Shown here: positions 1 through 5,221 of the stretch, in pieces
Position numbering within the stretch: position 1 is the stretch's first letter
Layout: each line of letters opens with the position of its first letter
NCBI GenBank assembly: GCA_900545735.1
Contig: URAC01000044.1
Coordinates: forward strand, 1-7,141
DNA from: an uncultured Bacillota bacterium
GTDB taxonomy: Bacteria > Bacillota > Clostridia > Christensenellales > UBA1242
Reading direction: 5' to 3'
Length of the DNA: 7,141 bases
Program-made: the position numbers and the translations under genes
The notes under the pieces: model-generated
Databases searched by the model: none
What the model was told of the DNA's origin: nothing
The model's input: only the letters and a program-made list of their open reading frames with translations

Positions 1-48
1 TCTACACGAGCCTTATCGTCGGCAGCGTCAGATGTGTATAAGAGACAG
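1..48 (+). other. Synthetic Nextera i5-side adapter (not genomic)
   Basis: Bases 1-7 match the end of the Illumina P5 oligo. Bases 8-15 (GAGCCTTA) are an 8-base i5 index, which I recall as S521. Bases 16-29 are the Nextera read-1 primer segment, and bases 30-48 are the 19-base Tn5 mosaic end AGATGTGTATAAGAGACAG. Genomic sequence therefore starts at 49. The reading frame that appears to begin with GTG at 34 starts inside this adapter, so its first five residues (MYKRQ) are artificial. Confidence 0.98.
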
Positions 49-1323
49 GAAAAAGATTTTCATTATGATTATATTAGCAATCAAAAAAATGTTGAAGATA
101 AAAAGTGGAGCAAAATTTTTCTTTATGACGCACTTTCATCTTTCACTGGGAAAACCTTTGAATGGGGAGCATTAACTGGCGTTAGGCCAACTAAAATTGC
201 TTATAAACTTTTAGAGCAAGGCGTTGATGAATTGTTTTTAAAAGAAGAGTTGATGAAGCAATATAGACTTTCTGAAAACAAAGCAACGCTTTTGAAAGAA
301 ACTATAAAAAATCAAAAGTGCATTATTAAAAATGACAATCTTGTTGATGTTTATATCAACATTCCTATTTGCCCATCTCGTTGCAGATATTGCAGTTTTA
401 TTTCCGCAGAATATAACGCCGTTCAAAATTTAATTCCAGCGTATTTAGAAGCATTAAAAAAAGAAATTGATGGCATTAAAAAAATCATATTAAAAAAGAC
501 ATTAATTGTTAGGTCAATCTATATCGGTGGCGGCACTCCTTCCGTTTTGTCCGCTCAGCAACTTGATGATTTGTTGTCTGAACTTAACTTTAATGTTAAT
601 GAATTTACTGTTGAATGTGGCAGGGCAGACACGATAACAAAAGAAAAATTGCAAGTTTTGAAAAAACACGGAGTTACTAGAATTTGCATTAATCCACAAA
701 CTTTTGTAGAAAAAACATTGAAATTGATTGGCCGCAAACACACTGTAAAAGATGTTTTAAATGCCTATGCAATGGCGTTAGAATTTGGCTTTGACATAAA
801 CATAGATTTGATTGCAGGGCTAACTGGCGAAACATTTTCAAACTTTAAAAAGTCAATAAATTATGCTTTGGAAATGGCTCCTCAAAATATAACAGTCCAC
901 ACGCTTGCTTTAAAACGCGGCTCAAATATGACAGATGAAAAGATATTGAATTTAAAAAAGAAAGAAAATTTATCAACAGAAGAAGAAATTGCGCTTCACG
1001 AACAAGAAGTTAAAAAGATGATAGATTATGGTCATAAGCGACTATTTGAAGAAGGGTATAAGCCATATTATCTTTATAGGCAAAAAAACACGCCGCTTGG
1101 ACTTGAAAATGTTGGCTTTGCTCAAAAGGGAAAAGTTTGCATCTTTAATGTAGATAGTATGGAAGAAACTTGCTCAGTTCTTGCTTGTGGCGCAAATGCA
1201 GTTTCAAAACGCGTGTTCAGTTTGGAAAATCGCATAGAAAGATGCGATAATGTAAAATTTATTAACGATTATCTCGCTCGTTTAGACGAAATGATTGAGC
1301 GAAAAGAAAAATTATTCAGTTAA
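49..1323 (+). CDS. hemZ: HemZ-family radical-SAM protein (coproporphyrinogen dehydrogenase-like), 5' truncated
   Basis: A radical-SAM enzyme of the HemZ branch of the HemN/HemW superfamily; the family is annotated as oxygen-independent coproporphyrinogen III dehydrogenase in the cytoplasm. The N-terminal signature WGALTGVRPTKIA (codons near 163-201) is typical of HemZ. The 4Fe-4S motif CPSRCRYC lies at 370-393 with its cysteine codons at 370, 382 and 391. The SAM-binding GGGTPS motif follows near 525-543. The C-terminal blocks YYLYRQKN and NRIERCDN are also HemZ-like. Some 424 codons remain, against about 500 residues in Bacillus subtilis HemZ, so roughly 70-80 N-terminal residues and the true start were lost at the tagmentation site. 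No other haem gene is visible, so the true substrate is open. No convincing terminator follows the TAA. Family assignment is strong; the haem role is inferred from the family. Confidence 0.9.
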   Translation, partial: EKDFHYDYISNQKNVEDKKWSKIFLYDALSSFTGKTFEWGALTGVRPTKIAYKLLEQGVDELFLKEELMKQYRLSENKATLLKETIKNQKCIIKNDNLVDVYINIPICPSRCRYCSFISAEYNAVQNLIPAYLEALKKEIDGIKKIILKKTLIVRSIYIGGGTPSVLSAQQLDDLLSELNFNVNEFTVECGRADTITKEKLQVLKKHGVTRICINPQTFVEKTLKLIGRKHTVKDVLNAYAMALEFGFDINIDLIAGLTGETFSNFKKSINYALEMAPQNITVHTLALKRGSNMTDEKILNLKKKENLSTEEEIALHEQEVKKMIDYGHKRLFEEGYKPYYLYRQKNTPLGLENVGFAQKGKVCIFNVDSMEETCSVLACGANAVSKRVFSLENRIERCDNVKFINDYLARLDEMIERKEKLFS

Positions 1324-1369
1324 TTTTTTTTGCATTAAAAAAATATCAAAAATTCTTTTAAAAAGGGTA

Positions 1370-1398
1370 TTGACACCGCATAATTTTTGTGTTAAAGT
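1370..1398 (+). promoter_or_regulatory. Sigma-A promoter of the 66-codon orphan gene
   Basis: A perfect -35 TTGACA (1370-1375) is followed after 17 bases by TAAAGT (1393-1398, 4/6 to consensus). Predicted transcription start is near 1405, giving a leader of only about 15 nt that is mostly the ribosome binding site. Confidence 0.75.
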
Positions 1399-1419
1399 TG
1401 CTGTCGCAAGGAGGAAATT

Positions 1420-1620
1420 ATGTTAGGTGATTCAATCAATACTTTTGCTATGATGGGAAGCGATTTGAGCAATATTACAATTAGAAATGTAGATTATTTA
1501 ACATCAAATTTTAAATTAAATCCTTTAAGTAATTATGATGCAAACATTTCTATTGAAGACGATAGCAAAAAGAAACATATAAGACACAGCTATACAAATT
1601 CAGATGAATATTCAATGTAA
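1420..1620 (+). CDS. Small orphan protein, 66 residues, unknown function
   Basis: I do not recognise this protein. It has 66 residues, is rich in Asn, Ser and Asp, lacks Cys and Trp, and has no signal peptide or membrane segment. A Lys/Arg/His cluster (KKKHIRH) lies in the C-terminal third, and the last residue is Met. Expression signals are unusually good: AAGGAGG at 1408-1414 with a 5-base spacer before ATG, a consensus -35 promoter just upstream, and an intrinsic terminator whose stem begins inside the stop codon. It is therefore a self-contained single-gene unit between the hemZ-like gene and the lipoprotein gene. The signals argue strongly for a real translated gene. It could be a small regulator, structural peptide or toxin-like peptide, but nothing in the sequence decides between these. 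Confidence 0.8.
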   Translation: MLGDSINTFAMMGSDLSNITIRNVDYLTSNFKLNPLSNYDANISIEDDSKKKHIRHSYTNSDEYSM

Positions 1621-1646
1621 ACTCTCATATTTTGAGAGTTTTTTTA
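1619..1646 (+). terminator. Intrinsic terminator of the 66-codon gene
   Basis: The stem AAACTCTCA (1619-1627) pairs with TGAGAGTTT (1633-1641) across a 5-base loop and runs into a T tract (1639-1646). The stem uses the last two bases of the TAA stop codon. Confidence 0.9.
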
Positions 1647-1689
1647 TTGTTAAATAAATTTAAAAACGACAAAAAAATTTAAAATTTAT

Positions 1690-1719
1690 TTGCACCAAAA
1701 CATTAAAAAATGATAAAAT
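1690..1719 (+). promoter_or_regulatory. Extended -10 promoter of the lipoprotein gene
   Basis: TTGCAC (1690-1695), an 18-base spacer, then TGaTAAAAT with an extended TG at 1711-1712 and the -10 hexamer at 1714-1719. The 11-base block ATGATAAAATA (1710-1720) recurs exactly at the promoter of the 5222 gene (5197-5207). Predicted start is near 1726, giving a leader of about 31 nt, the longest of those placed here. Confidence 0.75.
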
Positions 1720-1756
1720 ATATACAGCAATTTAATTGCTATAAAAGGAGAGAAAT

Positions 1757-2935
1757 ATGAAAAAATTTACAATGATTGCACTCGTTTTATGCTTGGGAAT
1801 TGTATGTCCATTCATATTTGCGGCGTGCGGAACTCAAAAAGCTGAATCAACTGTTATGAATGTTTCTTTAAACCCAGAAGTTGAGTTTATTTTAGACGAA
1901 AATGACACTGTTGTCAGCGTAAATGCCCTAAACGAAGAGGGGAATTTGATTATTAATGGTCAAGTTTTTGTTGGAAAGTCCGCTGATGAAGCGGTGAAAT
2001 TGTTTGTTTCAATTTCAAAAGAAACAGGATTTTTAGTTTCTGGCAATGTCAATGTAGGTGAAAATGAAGTTAATATTTCATTCTCAGGCGATACAAAGAA
2101 GGCAGAAAATCTTTATAAAGATATTAAAGCCAAAGTTGAACAATATTTGTCAGAAGAAAATATTACTGCAACTTTAAATAAAGTGGAAACATTATCAAAA
2201 GAATATTTGCAAAAACTTGTTGAAAAATGTGCTCCATACATTGAAAAAGCCAAAATTGAAGCAATGAGTTATAAAGAACTTTTAGATGAACTTATTGCGT
2301 CAAGAAAAGAAACTGCCGAATTATATTCTCAAGAATTAAAAGATGCATATTATAGAGCAAAAGCAGATATAGTCAACGAAGAAAAATTTGAATATTTAAA
2401 ATCACAATTAAGCGAAGCACAAAAAGTTGCGTTTGAAACGATTAATGAAATATATATGTCCGCTAAAAAATCTCTCGAAGAAACTAAATTTTCTTTATTT
2501 GTTGATGAAAGCAGTGCTTATCAAGTTGCTTTGAAAAATTATAGAGCTGCAAAAACGGAGTTTTTAAATTATAGAAATTATGTTGCATCGTTAGAACCAA
2601 ATGAAGTAACGGAAGCAGTTACAAAAACTTTGGACGCTATTGAAGCTCAATTAAAAAATGCAGAAGAAGCATTAAACACAGCATATAATTCAGCAATGGC
2701 ATCGTTTGAAACCGCACAAAGTGCTTTGGATAAAGCCTACAATGCTTTAGTTAATTTCTTGGCGGAAGCAGGAAAAGATGTCAATGGAGCTTTAGATAAA
2801 ATTCAAACTAATTTGGATACAAAATTAACATCTTTTGAAGATAGTTTTAAATCGAAACATTCTGAACAAATGCAAAAAGCCCAAACAGAATGGAAGCAAA
2901 TGAAAGACAAGCTTATTGAAGGATATAAAGCATAA
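1757..2935 (+). CDS. Lipoprotein with RsgI-like extracytoplasmic domain and long helical tail
   Basis: 392 residues, with AAGGAG at 1745-1750 before ATG. A lipoprotein signal peptide (MKK, hydrophobic core, lipobox FAAC) puts the lipidated Cys at residue 24, so the mature protein should be anchored on the outer face of the membrane. Residues about 31-135 resemble the extracytoplasmic domain of the anti-sigma-I factor RsgI: VSLNPEVEF, then a VVSVNALNEEG block, compared with the INPSVE and LNDEG blocks of B. subtilis RsgI. The Asn39-Pro40 pair sits where RsgI proteins are reported to self-cleave. Residues about 140-392 are Glu/Lys/Ala-rich and predicted helical, probably coiled coil. There is no transmembrane helix, no cytoplasmic anti-sigma domain and no sigI-like neighbour. 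It is transcribed alone and ends at a bidirectional terminator. Lipoprotein status is very likely, the domain match is good, and the function is unknown. Confidence 0.9.
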   Translation: MKKFTMIALVLCLGIVCPFIFAACGTQKAESTVMNVSLNPEVEFILDENDTVVSVNALNEEGNLIINGQVFVGKSADEAVKLFVSISKETGFLVSGNVNVGENEVNISFSGDTKKAENLYKDIKAKVEQYLSEENITATLNKVETLSKEYLQKLVEKCAPYIEKAKIEAMSYKELLDELIASRKETAELYSQELKDAYYRAKADIVNEEKFEYLKSQLSEAQKVAFETINEIYMSAKKSLEETKFSLFVDESSAYQVALKNYRAAKTEFLNYRNYVASLEPNEVTEAVTKTLDAIEAQLKNAEEALNTAYNSAMASFETAQSALDKAYNALVNFLAEAGKDVNGALDKIQTNLDTKLTSFEDSFKSKHSEQMQKAQTEWKQMKDKLIEGYKA

Positions 2936-2942
2936 AAAAAAA

Positions 2943-2967
2943 GACCCGTTTAAACGGGCCTTTTTTT
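2943..2967. terminator. Bidirectional terminator between the lipoprotein and XRE genes
   Basis: The perfect 14-base palindrome CCCGTTTAAACGGG (2945-2958) is flanked by an A tract (2934-2942) and a T tract (2961-2967). It can therefore end transcription from both converging genes. It lies between the lipoprotein stop (2935) and the regulator stop (2971). Confidence 0.92.
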
Positions 2968-2970
2968 AGA

Positions 2971-3210
2971 TTAAACTTCAATGTTTGATTGCTTAAACAA
3001 AGGCGAATTAAAAAATTCTTTTAATGAAACGTCAAGTGCAGTTGCAATCCTATAAACTGAAGTGATTTTAATGTCTGAAGTTTTGCCTTTAATGATTTCT
3101 GGAATTGTTTTTTCATTAAATTTTGCAAGGCGAATAAGCCTATATTGCGACATCTTTTTTTCTGCTAATAATTCTTTTGTTCTTAATCCTACTGCTTCTA
3201 TTAATTTCAT
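2971..3210 (-). CDS. Small XRE/Cro-type helix-turn-helix regulator
   Basis: A 79-residue DNA-binding protein consisting of essentially one XRE-type domain. Helix 2 is around residues 21-29 (SQYRLIRLA), the recognition helix around 32-41 (NEKTIPEIIKG), and helices 4-5 run through ITSVYRIATALDVSLKEFF. There is no sensor or oligomerisation domain, only a short tail. The ribosome binding site TAGGAGA (complement of 3218-3224) is 7 bases before the ATG. The gene runs divergently from cmk and converges on the lipoprotein gene. Palindromes covering its own promoter suggest autoregulation, an inference from position only. Similar stand-alone regulators occur in mobile elements and toxin-antitoxin pairs, but no partner gene is adjacent here. 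Confidence 0.92.
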   Translation of the reverse strand: MKLIEAVGLRTKELLAEKKMSQYRLIRLAKFNEKTIPEIIKGKTSDIKITSVYRIATALDVSLKEFFNSPLFKQSNIEV

Positions 3211-3227
3211 ATGTATTTCTCCTACCA

Positions 3228-3239
3228 GTATTATAATAC
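3228..3239. promoter_or_regulatory. Candidate operator: perfect 12-base palindrome over the XRE -10 element
   Basis: GTATTATAATAC reads identically on both strands and covers the -10 hexamer of the divergent regulator gene. XRE-family proteins commonly bind short palindromes as dimers and repress their own promoters, so this is the natural candidate binding site. AT-rich palindromes also arise by chance. Confidence 0.5.
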
Positions 3240-3261
3240 CACCCTTTGCAGCAGTTGTAAA
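3233..3261 (-). promoter_or_regulatory. Promoter of the XRE regulator gene
   Basis: On the minus strand, TTTACA (complement of 3256-3261, 5/6) and TATTAT (complement of 3233-3238, 5/6) are separated by exactly 17 bases. Predicted start is near 3226, about 15 nt before the ATG. Confidence 0.65.
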
Positions 3262-3262
3262 G
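3244..3262. repeat. Imperfect 19-base inverted repeat over the XRE -35 element
   Basis: CTTTGCAGCAGTTGTAAAG is nearly its own reverse complement: two mismatched pairs plus the centre. It covers the -35 element and part of the spacer of the regulator promoter, next to the perfect palindrome at 3228-3239. It could be a second operator. Confidence 0.35.
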
Positions 3263-3306
3263 TGTTTTTCGTAAAATTTTTGCGCATTTTATATACTTTT
3301 TTTATT

Positions 3307-3333
3307 TTGAAAGAAAAATGTTTGTGATATACT
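3307..3333 (+). promoter_or_regulatory. Extended -10 promoter of cmk
   Basis: TGaTATACT (TG at 3325-3326, -10 at 3328-3333, 5/6) is preceded by TTGAAA (3307-3312) at a short 15-base spacing. The extended -10 probably compensates for the spacing. Predicted start is near 3340, so the leader is about 11 nt and consists of little more than the ribosome binding site. Confidence 0.6.
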
Positions 3334-3350
3334 AATCAAAAGGAGCATTT

Positions 3351-4001
3351 ATGCCAAAAAGTATTGCAATAGATGGAACGGCAGGTTCTGGCAAAGGCAC
3401 CATTTCTAAAATACTTGCAGAAAAATTGGGATTTTATCATTTAGACACAGGCGCTGTTTACAGAACTATTGCCTATGATGCGATTAGCAAAAATATTGAC
3501 ATTTACAACGAACAGGCGGTTGTAAATATATTAAGCGATTGTGATGTTTATATCAAGCTTGAAAAAGGCAGGCAAATCAATATGCTGGCAGGGGAAGACT
3601 TGGGGCAAAAAATCAGAACACCTCAAATCGATGTCGCGTCGAGTGTCGTTTCAGTTTATCCTGAAGTAAGAAAATTTGCAGTTCGGATTCAGCACGCACT
3701 TGCTAAAAAGCATAATGTAATTATTGAAGGGCGGGATATTGGAACAGTTGTTTTGCCAAATGCGGATTACAAATTTTTTATAACTGCTAAACCTGAAGTT
3801 AGAGCAGAAAGAAGGCTGTTGCAACACAATTTGCCACAAAGTGAATATCCAAAAATTTTAAAGGAGATAATCGAACGCGATGAAAGAGATATGACGCGAG
3901 AAGTTTCTCCGCTTAAACAAGCCCCTGATGCCATTTTGATAGACAATTCAAATCAAACGATAGAAGAATCGGTCAATTTGTTATTGAGTTATATAAAATA
4001 A
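3351..4001 (+). CDS. cmk: Cytidylate kinase
   Basis: Transfers phosphate from ATP to CMP or dCMP in the cytoplasm, supplying CDP/dCDP for nucleic acid and phospholipid synthesis. It has 216 residues, slightly shorter than the roughly 225 of E. coli and Bacillus Cmk but complete. Visible motifs are the Walker A loop GTAGSGKGT (residues 9-17), the CMP-binding DTGAVYR (32-38), the signature EGRDIGTVV (126-134), RAERR (151-155), and the lid arginines in RDERDMTR (176-183). AAAAGGAG at 3338-3345 precedes the ATG by 5 bases. In many Firmicutes cmk is followed by plsC, ispH or rpsA; here it is monocistronic, closed by a terminator that starts at its stop codon and facing a convergent gene. Confidence 0.97.
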   Translation: MPKSIAIDGTAGSGKGTISKILAEKLGFYHLDTGAVYRTIAYDAISKNIDIYNEQAVVNILSDCDVYIKLEKGRQINMLAGEDLGQKIRTPQIDVASSVVSVYPEVRKFAVRIQHALAKKHNVIIEGRDIGTVVLPNADYKFFITAKPEVRAERRLLQHNLPQSEYPKILKEIIERDERDMTREVSPLKQAPDAILIDNSNQTIEESVNLLLSYIK

Positions 4002-4027
4002 AAGCCAGTTTGAACTGGCTTTTATTT
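4001..4027. terminator. Bidirectional terminator after cmk
   Basis: A perfect 10-base stem, AAAGCCAGTT (4001-4010) with AACTGGCTTT (4013-4022), is flanked by T-rich sequence to the right and an A-rich run to the left, so it works on both strands. It starts on the last base of the cmk stop codon and overlaps the end of the convergent gene by two bases. Confidence 0.9.
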
Positions 4028-4472
4028 ATAGAAAAGTTTTTAAACTTTCGATGTTTTTTTCTTCTATTTCGAGTAATTTTTTGCAAAGATTTAAAATTTC
4101 ATCATCGGCGGTGGCGTGGTCTGCCAAATCCTTTAGACATTGAATTGTTCCCATAAAAGTTCCTAAAAGCAACATTTCAGAAATATGAGTTGTTGATTTA
4201 TCCGCCAATGTTGACATCTTGATTGTGCTCCAAAGTTTGATTTTCTCAAACATATTATTATCTTTAACATTGAAATTTTCGCTTTTGGCAATCATTTCAC
4301 ATTCTTGAGAAATAATATTATATTCGCTTTCTTGACTCAAAAGTTCGTTTATTAAAGTTTCGCATTTTATTGATGGCATAATATTGTCTATTGATTGTAA
4401 AGCAGTTTGGCAATTTTGATAGATTGATGTCAATAATAATTCGTTATCAGTTTTTTCTTTGCATTCTTCCAT
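4026..4472 (-). CDS. All-helical protein of unknown function
   Basis: 148 residues from the ATG at 4472, which has AGGAG (complement of 4481-4485) 8 bases upstream. A TTG ten codons earlier is in frame but lacks such a site. The sequence is almost entirely amphipathic helix with no signal peptide, and looks like a four-helix bundle of the ferritin-like kind. A notable block is WSTIKMSTLADKSTTHISEM followed by LLLGTFMGTIQ. It carries several cysteines (near the N-terminus, mid-protein and in LCKKLLEIEEKN). I recall similar uncharacterised proteins from gut Clostridia but no function. The canonical ferritin metal ligands (paired ExxH motifs) are not evident. A weak -10 (TATATT, complement of 4512-4517) lies upstream without a good -35. 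It converges on cmk with a shared terminator and is divergent from the membrane-HAMP gene. Confidence 0.85.
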   Translation of the reverse strand: MEECKEKTDNELLLTSIYQNCQTALQSIDNIMPSIKCETLINELLSQESEYNIISQECEMIAKSENFNVKDNNMFEKIKLWSTIKMSTLADKSTTHISEMLLLGTFMGTIQCLKDLADHATADDEILNLCKKLLEIEEKNIESLKTFL

Positions 4473-4564
4473 TTTTTTATCTCCTGGCTTTGTTGTTTGC
4501 AAGAAAAAGGAAATATATTCATAAATTTTTGAATACTAATCGTTTTTTTATGCAAAATATATGT

Positions 4565-5173
4565 ATGAGAAAATCAACAAAAATTTGGCTAATTATAATG
4601 ATAATTTCAAATGTAGCAATGTTATATTTTTTTGAACCTATGATAAAATCAATTAACTATGTTGGCGGGCAAATATCAATTACTCCTAATTGGGAAGCGT
4701 ATGTTGGATTTGCGCTATCTATAATTGCAACAGTTTCTGGATTTGTTATATTCTCTAGATTTTTGAAATCACTATCTTTAAGCAAGCAAATTTTCGTTTC
4801 TACTATTGTTCCAACAATAACTTTTATGTTTTTAATGTTTTTTTTCTTTAATATAACAAGTATGGAGCAGGTTGGAGTTGTTGCTGCAATTAGAGATGGT
4901 TTATCTATCAATACATCAACTCAAAGATATATTTGGATGGCAGCGGTGGCAGTTATATATTCGATATATTTATTGATTACATATTTCTTATTAACCAAAC
5001 CAGTAAGGAAATTGGAAAAGGCGCTTGAAATAATCAAATATGGTGGAGAACCAAAAAAGAGTTTAGATTTGGGTGGAAGCAAAGAGTTCCGTGCGATTGA
5101 AATGGATCTAAGGGCGATTAATCAAGAAATTAAAGAAAACAACCAAAGGAAAAAGGTTGTGGAAGAAAGTTAA
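4565..5173 (+). CDS. Four-helix membrane protein with C-terminal HAMP-like segment
   Basis: 202 residues from ATG 4565. Hydrophobic segments lie near residues 7-24, 45-67, 75-97 and 120-143. The last leads directly into a HAMP-like linker: TKPVRKLEKALEII, a glycine-containing connector, then KEFRAIEMDLRAIN (about 144-190), with the conserved Pro146 and a Glu where HAMP domains have DExxxL. The chain stops there, with no kinase, methyl-accepting or cyclase domain. The start is uncertain: ATG 4565 and ATG 4550 lack ribosome binding sites, whereas AAAGGA (4506-4511) would fit an in-frame ATT at 4517. The open frame extends back to 4391, but that part overlaps the minus-strand gene and is unlikely to be coding. 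It probably resides in the cell membrane as a truncated sensor or an adaptor. The topology is convincing; the role is unknown. Confidence 0.8.
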   Translation: MRKSTKIWLIIMIISNVAMLYFFEPMIKSINYVGGQISITPNWEAYVGFALSIIATVSGFVIFSRFLKSLSLSKQIFVSTIVPTITFMFLMFFFFNITSMEQVGVVAAIRDGLSINTSTQRYIWMAAVAVIYSIYLLITYFLLTKPVRKLEKALEIIKYGGEPKKSLDLGGSKEFRAIEMDLRAINQEIKENNQRKKVVEES

Positions 5174-5176
5174 ATG

Positions 5177-5206
5177 TTGACATATTATGATAATGTATGA
5201 TAAAAT
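5177..5206 (+). promoter_or_regulatory. Strong promoter of the 5222 gene
   Basis: A perfect TTGACA (5177-5182), an 18-base spacer, then TGaTAAAAT (TG at 5198-5199, -10 at 5201-5206). It lies immediately after the membrane-HAMP stop codon, so the 5222 gene can be transcribed independently. Predicted start is near 5213, leaving a leader of about 9 nt. Confidence 0.85.
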
Positions 5207-5221
5207 ACTTTTGAGGTCAAA

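Noticed and set aside
238..743. Three minus-strand open frames inside the hemZ-like gene
   Set aside because: Shadows of a strongly recognisable coding region, with no plausible protein families or start signals.
1322..1347. T-rich/A-rich inverted repeat after the hemZ-like stop as a terminator
   Set aside because: The stem is all A-T with no GC core and the U-tract is on the wrong side for rightward termination. It is background composition.
3062..3274. Plus-strand 70-codon frame over the XRE gene
   Set aside because: Antisense to a clear helix-turn-helix protein and running through its promoter.
4473..4502. Ten-codon upstream extension of the minus-strand helical protein to a TTG
   Set aside because: The AGGAG site lies within this extension, correctly spaced for the ATG at 4472. 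The TTG has no such site.
4391..4564. N-terminal extension of the membrane-HAMP frame back to ATG 4391
   Set aside because: About 80 bases would overlap the conserved start of the minus-strand helical protein and include its ribosome binding site. The extension has no signal of its own.
3651..4911. Minus-strand frames inside cmk (3651-3839) and the membrane-HAMP gene (4657-4911)
   Set aside because: Shadow frames opposite well-supported genes.
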